This document shows, piece after piece, positions 1 to 5,126 of a stretch of DNA of 19,320 nucleotides (position 1 is its first letter; every line of letters starts with the position of its first letter). The DNA is from DATLMR01 sp035634255. GTDB lineage: Bacteria; Acidobacteriota; Blastocatellia; UBA7656. The stretch lies in NCBI GenBank assembly GCA_035634255.1, contig DASQDI010000072.1, positions 1-19,320 on the forward strand. Direction: 5' to 3'. A program made the translations under genes and the position numbers. The notes under the pieces were generated by a model. The model was not told the DNA's origin. It saw only the letters and a program-made list of their open reading frames with translations, and searched no databases.

Positions 1-8
1 TATATTTC

Positions 9-37
9 TTGCATCCACCCTACGTTTCGAGTACCAT
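9..37 (+). promoter_or_regulatory. possible sigma-70 promoter upstream of the DUF465 gene
   Basis: TTGCAT at 9-14, a 17-nt spacer and TACCAT at 32-37 sit about 50 nt before the start at 90. Both hexamers match the consensus only partly, so this is a weak call made from pattern and position only. Confidence 0.25.
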
Positions 38-89
38 TTTGCCAGGAACTCGAACTGGTCTTTCTAAACTTAAACAAGGAGACAAATCT

Positions 90-335
90 ATGAATATTGC
101 TGAAACCGAAGCGCTCAAACAGCAACTCTTGACCAACGATTCTCAATTCGCAGAGTTAGCTCATGAGCACCGCAAGTACGAGCAGAGGCTCAGTGAACTT
201 GCCGCCATTCATTACCCGAGCGTTGAGGAGCAAGTAGAGGAATCTACTCTTAAGAAGAAGAAGCTATATTTAAAAGACCAGATGGAGATGATCCTGCGCC
301 GCTATCAACAACAGCAACAGGCAGCGGGGCACTAA
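90..335 (+). CDS. YdcH/DUF465 family small coiled-coil protein
   Basis: An 81-residue charged helical protein. The start at 90 is chosen because AAGGAG lies just upstream (about 76-81) and because the DUF465 pattern begins there; the frame stays open further upstream (ATG at 9), but that part looks non-coding. Visible family pattern: DSQFAELAHEHRKYEQRLSE (residues 17-36), then a short turn, then a Lys-rich stretch followed by LKDQMEMILRRY, matching the usual DUF465 layout of two antiparallel helices. The C-terminus is a Gln-rich tail. The family is widespread in bacteria and its molecular role is poorly known. The gene is rather AT-rich compared with its neighbours. It is followed by two strong hairpins and then psd, so it is probably a separate transcription unit. 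Family assignment is fairly secure; function is not. Confidence 0.8.
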   Translation: MNIAETEALKQQLLTNDSQFAELAHEHRKYEQRLSELAAIHYPSVEEQVEESTLKKKKLYLKDQMEMILRRYQQQQQAAGH

Positions 336-360
336 TTTCGGGAATCAATAAATTCATAAA

Positions 361-398
361 ATCGAAGCGCGCAGGTCGGAAGGCCCGCGCGCTTTGAT
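361..398 (+). terminator. strong hairpin downstream of the DUF465 gene
   Basis: A 12-bp stem pairs 361-372 with 387-398, with one G-U pair. The loop 373-386 can itself fold as GGTC-GGAA-GGCC. No U-tract follows, so it is not a classical intrinsic terminator. It lies 25 nt after the stop codon at 335 and may act as a 3'-end stabiliser, a terminator without U-tract, or part of a psd leader. Confidence 0.5.
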
Positions 399-406
399 CG
401 GAGCCT

Positions 407-480
407 CTGGTTACTCGCGGGCAGTCGATAATCGCGCACCTTGCGCGTCTCCGGGCCCGAAACTGAGTAACCAGTTTTAT
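407..480 (+). promoter_or_regulatory. long nested RNA stem with U-tract upstream of psd
   Basis: Outer arms CTGGTTACTC (407-416) and GAGTAACCAG (465-474) are perfect complements. Inside them CGGGC (418-422) pairs with GCCCG (455-459). Innermost, CGCGCA (433-438) pairs with TGCGCG (442-447). TTTTAT follows the outer arm immediately (475-480). This can be read as an extended terminator of the upstream unit or as an attenuator-like leader ending 31 nt before the psd start. No known riboswitch class was recognised. Confidence 0.5.
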
Positions 481-511
481 TTGTGGGCCGGACTGAATCT
501 CGAAGCTTCTT

Positions 512-1132
512 ATGGCGAAAGAGGGCATACCGTTCATCTTATTTTTTCTGGCGCCGGCCGCAATCTTTATATACCTTGGCTGGTGGATAGCCGTCGTGCT
601 CTGCCTCCTGCTGGCCGGGTTCATGGCCTTCTTCTTCCGCGACCCGGAGCGCGAGTGCCCCGTCGACGAGACCGTGATCCTCTCGCCCGCCGACGGCCGC
701 GTGGTGGTCGTGGCCCCCGTGGACAAGTCCGCGAAAGACTCCCCCGTGCAGGTCTCGATCTTCCTCTCCCCGATGGATGTCCACATCAACCGGTCCCCCA
801 TCGCGGGCGAGATCCTGGACGTTGTCTACAAGCCCGGCGCTTACCACGTCGCGTCCCGCGACGTCGCGTCGCTTGAGAACGAGCAGAACGTCATCACCGT
901 GCGCGGGCCTCGGGTCACGATAGTCTACCGCCAGATAGCGGGCATTCTGGCGAGGCGTATAGTATTCTGGAAGAAGAGGGGCGACGTGGTCAGGGCCGGC
1001 GAGCGCATCGGGTTGATGAAGTTCAGCTCTCGCATGGACGTGCTGATGCCGCCGGAGGTCGAGGTGCTGGTGCAGCCGGGGGACCGCGTGGTAGCTGGCG
1101 TGACCGTGATCGGGCGCGTCAGGTGCCCCTGA
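512..1132 (+). CDS. psd: short-form phosphatidylserine decarboxylase proenzyme
   Basis: Decarboxylates phosphatidylserine to phosphatidylethanolamine at the membrane; a pyruvoyl enzyme made by self-cleavage of a proenzyme. The 206-residue length fits the short bacterial/archaeal-type family. Residues 7-42 are hydrophobic (two membrane segments), followed by FFRDPER, then SPADGRV with D61, MDVHINRSPIAG with H91, and YKPGAYHVA...NEQN. The processing site is KFSSRMDV at 170-177, where the family normally has FGSR: the residue before the cleaved serine is Ser, not Gly. The ATG at 512 has no strong ribosome-binding site, and the leader upstream is heavily structured. pssA follows 54 nt later on the same strand and supplies the substrate, so the two probably form an operon. 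Assignment is strong; activity depends on the altered processing site. Confidence 0.92.
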   Translation: MAKEGIPFILFFLAPAAIFIYLGWWIAVVLCLLLAGFMAFFFRDPERECPVDETVILSPADGRVVVVAPVDKSAKDSPVQVSIFLSPMDVHINRSPIAGEILDVVYKPGAYHVASRDVASLENEQNVITVRGPRVTIVYRQIAGILARRIVFWKKRGDVVRAGERIGLMKFSSRMDVLMPPEVEVLVQPGDRVVAGVTVIGRVRCP

Positions 1133-1186
1133 CCCGCGCCGGGTCGCGCGCTCTGGTCTTACCCGTCAAACTCGGAGGAGGGGCAC

Positions 1187-2140
1187 ATGTCTGAACGTAC
1201 GCAGGACACGATTTCGGAAGAGGTGCAGGCCCGCCGCATGCGGCGTCGCTTTCGCAAAGGGGTCTTCGTCATCCCGAGCCTCCTGACGACCGCCAACATC
1301 TTCTGCGGCTTCTTCTCGGTCATGGAGTCCATAGCCGGGGCGCAGGCGCTCGCGCTCGGGGACGGCGCGGAGGCGGCGCAGCACTTCAACCGCGCGGCGA
1401 TCAACATAGGATTCTCCGCCCTGTTCGACTTCCTGGACGGCCGCATAGCGAGGATGACCGGGGCGACTTCGGAATTCGGCATTGAGCTCGACTCCATCGC
1501 CGACGTGGTCTCGTTCGGGATCGCGCCCGCGGTACTGGCCTTCACCTGGGGCTACGGGCACGTCCCGGCGCTCCATAAAGTCGCGTGGTCCGTCTCCTTC
1601 CTCTTCCTGATCTGCGGGGCCTTGCGCCTCGCGCGCTTCAACGTGCAGGCCCGCCAGCCCCACTCGAACCTCCCCCCGAAGAACCCCAAGGTCGATAAGA
1701 AGGCTTTCGTCGGGATGCCGATACCCGCGGGCGCGAGCCTGATAGCGGCGCTCGCGCACTTCTCCCCGACGCCGATCGTCTCCGGCGCGGGCTACCAGTT
1801 GACATTCTTCGGCAGGGCCGTCGAGATCGACGCGACCGTCTTCGCGGTCGCGTTGATAGTGATCGTCGCCAGCCTCGGCTTCCTCATGGTTTCGACGATC
1901 CGCTACTCCAGCTTCAAGAACGCGGGCGCGGGCAATTACCACCCGCGCCTCCTGATAGTCTTCATCGCCGTGCTCGTGCTCGCCATCTGGCTCTACTCCG
2001 AATGGAGCCTGCTACTGATCGCCGGCGTCTACGCCCTGCATGGCGTCGCGGCGAAGCTCTGGTCGATGGTCAAGCCCAGGCGCAGGTCCGCCGACGACTC
2101 CGAGCCTGAGCTTGAGCGCAAGTCCGCGTCTGAGGTCTAG
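1187..2140 (+). CDS. pssA: CDP-diacylglycerol-serine O-phosphatidyltransferase
   Basis: Transfers a phosphatidyl group from CDP-diacylglycerol to L-serine, giving phosphatidylserine, the substrate of the preceding psd gene. The CDP-alcohol phosphatidyltransferase signature DGxxARx8Gx3Dx3D is perfect: D84, G85, A88, R89, G98, D102, D106. The N-terminal IPSLLTTANIFCGFFSV (29-45) and the later VGMPIPAGA segment are typical of the membrane-bound PssA type. Several hydrophobic helices follow, then a basic and acidic tail from about residue 290. At 317 residues it is somewhat long because of a charged N-terminal extension of about 25 residues and the tail. GGAGGAGGGG upstream (about 1172-1181) supports the ATG. 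A short hairpin, GACCC/GGGTC at 1131-1145, lies between the two genes. Its stop overlaps the stop of the convergent response-regulator gene. Confidence 0.95.
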   Translation: MSERTQDTISEEVQARRMRRRFRKGVFVIPSLLTTANIFCGFFSVMESIAGAQALALGDGAEAAQHFNRAAINIGFSALFDFLDGRIARMTGATSEFGIELDSIADVVSFGIAPAVLAFTWGYGHVPALHKVAWSVSFLFLICGALRLARFNVQARQPHSNLPPKNPKVDKKAFVGMPIPAGASLIAALAHFSPTPIVSGAGYQLTFFGRAVEIDATVFAVALIVIVASLGFLMVSTIRYSSFKNAGAGNYHPRLLIVFIAVLVLAIWLYSEWSLLLIAGVYALHGVAAKLWSMVKPRRRSADDSEPELERKSASEV

Positions 2141-2562
2141 GAGGCGTTGAAGTTCGGCGAGAGCGAGGCGGGGGAGTTCTCAAGCTGGAGTTCGGAGAGG
2201 CGGATGTAATCCGACAGGACCGCGAAGAGTTCGTCGAGCGCGAATGGCTTAGTTAGGAAAGCGTTGGCCCCGACTTCCATCGCCCGGTCGCGCTCGTCGT
2301 GGCCGGAGCCCGAGAGGAAGACAACCGGCAGGTCCTTATCGAACTTGCGAACCGTCCGGCACAACTCTATCCCGTTCCCATCGGGCAGGAGGTTGTCCAT
2401 CAGCACGAGCGATAACTCGGTCTCTTTAATCAGGCGCAGAGCGTCCTCGCAGTTATCGACGGCGGTGAAATGGCACCCTCTCTCCTGAATAAATATTCTC
2501 AGCATCTCTTGCGTGTCCGGGTCATCTTCGACGCATAAGACGAATGATTGCCTCGTGCTCAT
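2137..2562 (-). CDS. single-domain response regulator (receiver only)
   Basis: A 141-residue stand-alone CheY-like receiver. Acidic pocket E12-D13-D14, phospho-acceptor D56 (LVLMDNLLPDGNG), switch residue S84 and conserved K105 in TKPF are all present, so it should be phosphorylatable. No output domain follows; the last 20 residues are a low-complexity Ser/Asn tail. The start at 2562 is preferred over an upstream one because AGGAGAGG lies 5 nt before it. It is downstream of, and on the same strand as, the HD-GYP/methyltransferase-like gene (111-nt gap), so the two may be co-transcribed and act in the same pathway. No sensor kinase is seen in the window. The last 4 bp (CTAG) are shared with the end of pssA on the other strand. 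Confidence 0.9.
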   Translation of the reverse strand: MSTRQSFVLCVEDDPDTQEMLRIFIQERGCHFTAVDNCEDALRLIKETELSLVLMDNLLPDGNGIELCRTVRKFDKDLPVVFLSGSGHDERDRAMEVGANAFLTKPFALDELFAVLSDYIRLSELQLENSPASLSPNFNAS

Positions 2563-2638
2563 CCCAACCTCTCCTGGTTTTTTGCCTGTGTGGGCGCGGG
2601 AGTATCCAGTGTAGCAATCCGCCATTCGCTCAGCAAGA

Positions 2639-2661
2639 CCGGCCGCACGGATTCGGGCCGG
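2639..2661 (-). other. GC-rich hairpin between the HD-GYP-like gene and the receiver gene
   Basis: CCGGCC (2639-2644) pairs with GGCCGG (2656-2661) around an 11-nt loop, in the 111-nt gap between the two minus-strand genes. There is no T-run, so it is not a convincing terminator; it could moderate read-through into the receiver gene. Confidence 0.3.
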
Positions 2662-2673
2662 CCGGGCGGGGGC

Positions 2674-4611
2674 CTATCTCGACGGCGTTTTGTCGGCGAC
2701 TATTATGTAGCTCCTCAACCCGCCCGCGACCTCCGTCAGGTCCTTCGAATAGGTCGCGCGGATGGGCCTGTGCTCTTCTATCAACTCGCTGATGTCGCGC
2801 GCGGAGGCCAGCCCCGGCTCCTGGTAGCCGACGGCCCACGTCTTGATGTGTGACGCCGAGCGCAGCAGGCGGTCAGCCATAGAGAGGTAGGACTTTTTGG
2901 ACTGGGGGACGGTCATCAGGTAGTGGGTGTCGTCAGGCTCGAAGTCCTGAGTGCCCCGCACCCAGGACTCCCGCCAGCGCGCCCGGTTTTCGGAGTCGCC
3001 CCCGTCCGCATGGGCCGACGGGAGCATTATATAAAACAGGTCCGCCCGCGCGTGTCTGGCGAACTCCTCGACCGGCTCGTTGTGCGAGCGGTTATTCGAA
3101 TGGCCGCGCGAGCCGGTGATCGCGCGGCCGGCCAGCCGCCAGAAGACCGTCGTGAGGGGCCGCTTCAGGTCCCGCGTCTCTTCGTCGAATGAGAGCGCGT
3201 AGTCGCCCGTCTGTAGCCCGAGCACGAGCGCCTGCGCCCGCAATGTCTCGTCCTCAATCGCGGCTATGTTGCGGCGAAGATTGTCCATCCACCAGGCGTC
3301 GGTCTCGCCGAACCATTGCCTGAGCGACGGGTTGCCCAGCCTCGTGCCGGGCACGTAGACGTCTTCGAGGAGCATGGATATCTGCTCTTCGGCGAGCGGC
3401 GTTTCGGCCTCGACCGCCGCTCGCGAGGCGGCCGCCGCCCACGTGCGCGGGTCGTTCGAGATTATGACCTTGTTCCATGCCTTCAGGTACCAGTCGATCC
3501 GCGCCCACCCGCTGAACGCGATGGCTATCGAGCGGAAGTCGAGCTGCCTGAGCACGCTGGCCTCGAAGCCGAGCAGGGTCTTGTTGTTATACCGGCTGCG
3601 CTTCCAGCCCTGCCACAGGCCGTTCTCCGACTCGGCGAAGTCCCGCGCCCCGGCGGGCGCGAAGAGCTTGTCGAAGGAAGGCAACGGGCTCGGGGCCGGC
3701 TCGGGCGGCGGAGCCTCAAGCCCCGCCCGCGGAGCCTCAAGTCCGGTCCGCGTCGCGTGCCGGGCTTCCGCCCGGTGCTCCTCCTGCCCGTACTCCGGAG
3801 GGGCTTCGGCCGCGGAATTCTCTGTGGAAATATTCAGAGCCTCGGAGATGGTGGAGTTCGGGCCGTACCCTTCCGGCGCGGAAAAAGCCTGCCGGTCGTC
3901 GTCGGGACTTTCGTCAGGCCGATCCGATGGCTGCGCGGCTTCCGGTCGCGGGCCGCCCTCCGCTTCCATCGGGCCGTAGCTCTCCTCCGGCTCTGGATAC
4001 GGCCGCGCCGCCGAGCGGCCCTCGGCCTCCTGCGCCCTCAGCTCTTCGAGGAGCGCGAGCAGCGCCTTAATTACGTAAGGGTCGCACTCGATCCCGGCGG
4101 AAGATCGCAGGGCGTCCAGAGCCTGTTCCCCTTCGAGCGCCGGGCGGTAGGGGCGGTCCGACACGAGCGCGCTGTAGAGCTCGACCGCGCGCAGTATCCG
4201 GGCCCCGATTGGGATGTCTTCAAAGGCGAGCGTGTCGGGGTAGCCCGACCCGTTCCACCACTCGTGGTGCCATCGCACGAGCAGCTGCGCGTGGCGGGTG
4301 GCGTCGCGCTTGGCCATCTGTTGTTCGCCGACTATGGGGTGACGCCAGAGGTCTATCCGCTCCTGAAAGCTGAGCGGTCCGGGCGAGGGGTGATAGGCCG
4401 GGCCCATCGCGTACAGGCCGATGTCATGCAGCATGGCCGCTTCGGCGATGGACCTGACATCAGGCTCGGCCAGCCCGAATCTCCGAGCCAGCCGCTCGGC
4501 CAGCTCTGCCATGACGCGGGAATGCGGGCCTGAATATCTCTCGTAATTGTCTATGCGATTGGCGAGTCTCGCTATTACTTCTTCGCGTGTCTTGCCCTTG
4601 GCCGTCTCCAC
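2674..4611 (-). CDS. HD-GYP-like domain fused to a degenerate D12-class DNA adenine methyltransferase fold
   Basis: 645 residues, probably cytosolic. Residues 20-190 are an HD-GYP-type phosphohydrolase domain: H30, HDIG 62-65, HPIVG 91-95, HHEWWNGSGYP 115-125, SDRPYR 151-156. The family normally cleaves cyclic-di-GMP. Here the Lys after HDIG is Leu (L66), and the usual VADvYDAL reads AVELYSAL, so two Asp are lost (E144, S147) and activity is doubtful. Residues 196-312 are a Pro/Glu/Ala-rich linker. Residues 313-640 follow the D12 (Dam-like) methyltransferase order: NNKTLLGFEASVLRQLDF, a motif I-like FSG...WYLK...VIISND (366-387), a middle helical part, ADLFYIMLP (523-531) where DPPY should be, and HIKTWAVGYQ (588-597). 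Motif I has lost glycines and motif IV its Asp, so methylation is unlikely. The GTG start has AGGAGG 4 nt upstream. Domain identities are from recognised motifs; a sensing or scaffold role is inference. Confidence 0.75.
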   Translation of the reverse strand: METAKGKTREEVIARLANRIDNYERYSGPHSRVMAELAERLARRFGLAEPDVRSIAEAAMLHDIGLYAMGPAYHPSPGPLSFQERIDLWRHPIVGEQQMAKRDATRHAQLLVRWHHEWWNGSGYPDTLAFEDIPIGARILRAVELYSALVSDRPYRPALEGEQALDALRSSAGIECDPYVIKALLALLEELRAQEAEGRSAARPYPEPEESYGPMEAEGGPRPEAAQPSDRPDESPDDDRQAFSAPEGYGPNSTISEALNISTENSAAEAPPEYGQEEHRAEARHATRTGLEAPRAGLEAPPPEPAPSPLPSFDKLFAPAGARDFAESENGLWQGWKRSRYNNKTLLGFEASVLRQLDFRSIAIAFSGWARIDWYLKAWNKVIISNDPRTWAAAASRAAVEAETPLAEEQISMLLEDVYVPGTRLGNPSLRQWFGETDAWWMDNLRRNIAAIEDETLRAQALVLGLQTGDYALSFDEETRDLKRPLTTVFWRLAGRAITGSRGHSNNRSHNEPVEEFARHARADLFYIMLPSAHADGGDSENRARWRESWVRGTQDFEPDDTHYLMTVPQSKKSYLSMADRLLRSASHIKTWAVGYQEPGLASARDISELIEEHRPIRATYSKDLTEVAGGLRSYIIVADKTPSR

Positions 4612-4633
4612 ACTGCCTCCTGATTTGACAATC

Positions 4634-4652
4634 AGGCTGTAAGTTACAGCCT
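4634..4652. promoter_or_regulatory. operator-like dyad upstream of the HD-GYP-like fusion gene
   Basis: AGGCTGTAA (4634-4642), one central base, then TTACAGCCT (4644-4652): a perfect 9-bp inverted repeat. On the minus strand it covers the -10 region of a candidate promoter for the gene starting at 4611, a position typical of a repressor operator. The regulator is unknown. Confidence 0.45.
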
Positions 4653-4669
4653 ATCTCCACGCGAGTCAA
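4641..4669 (-). promoter_or_regulatory. candidate sigma-70 promoter for the HD-GYP-like fusion gene
   Basis: On the minus strand, TTGACT (4669-4664) matches the -35 consensus at five of six bases. It is followed by a 17-nt spacer and TAACTT (4646-4641), a weak -10 that lies inside the 4634-4652 dyad. A weak -10 under an operator would suit a regulated promoter. Confidence 0.35.
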
Positions 4670-4700
4670 GGCAGTGTGATTTCAGATACGGCCCGGCAGA

Positions 4701-4874
4701 TCAGGCTGCCAGGCTGCTCTTTGCGACTTCCGGGCGGCCCTTGAAGCAGGGCTCGCACCAGCCGTAGAGTATCCTGTCGACGAGGTGGTAAGCCATATTC
4801 TCTTCGGGACTGAGCGCGCGGTGGCATTCCTTGCATTCCCACTTGTAGTTGTTCTCTTTAGATTCTTTGGACAT
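4701..4874 (-). CDS. small CxxC...CxxC zinc-ribbon-like protein
   Basis: A 57-residue protein with two cysteine pairs, WECKECH (C14, C17) and WCEPC (C40, C43), separated by 22 residues: the layout of a small structural zinc-binding fold. The segment between them (SPEENMAYHLVDRILYG) is helical. It is not recognised as a named family. The start is uncertain: the ATG at 4874 has only AGAGAG directly upstream, and an in-frame GTG at 4907 would add 11 residues but has its purine run directly abutting. Both keep all four cysteines. It lies upstream of the HD-GYP-like gene on the same strand, with an 89-nt gap holding a promoter-like sequence, so it is probably a separate transcript. A role in nucleic-acid or protein binding is possible but not shown. 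Confidence 0.65.
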   Translation of the reverse strand: MSKESKENNYKWECKECHRALSPEENMAYHLVDRILYGWCEPCFKGRPEVAKSSLAA

Positions 4875-5126
4875 CTCTCTGTAGAGTGAACCCCTGGGCT
4901 CACTCACCCCCTTCGCGTAATTTCCGCCCTCTTCCTGGAGCTATCAGAGCTTTCCGGGACACTTTAAGAACGCAGGCCCGCAATCCCGGTTCCAGATATA
5001 GCGCGAAAATCGGCCGGCCCCTCTCCGCGCGGCGCTCAGAGGTGCGCGGCCCGTTTCAATCCTTTGGTCGGGTAATTGTGGCGCTCTTCGAATAGAGTTC
5101 CCAGGCCCCTATGTTGACGCGCCCGC

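Noticed and set aside
409..473. GGTTACT...AGTAACC arms resembling a tRNA acceptor stem
   Set aside because: There is no T-loop of the TTCRANY kind, no D-loop with GG and no anticodon arm at the right distance, so it is not a tRNA.
3316..4533. 405-codon open frame opposite the HD-GYP-like fusion gene
   Set aside because: Arg/Pro/Gly-rich text typical of an antisense shadow in GC-rich DNA; the minus-strand frame has recognisable domains.
5065..5090. ATTGAAAC-like word (minus strand) resembling the end of a CRISPR repeat
   Set aside because: It occurs once, with no regularly spaced copies nearby and no cas genes in the window.
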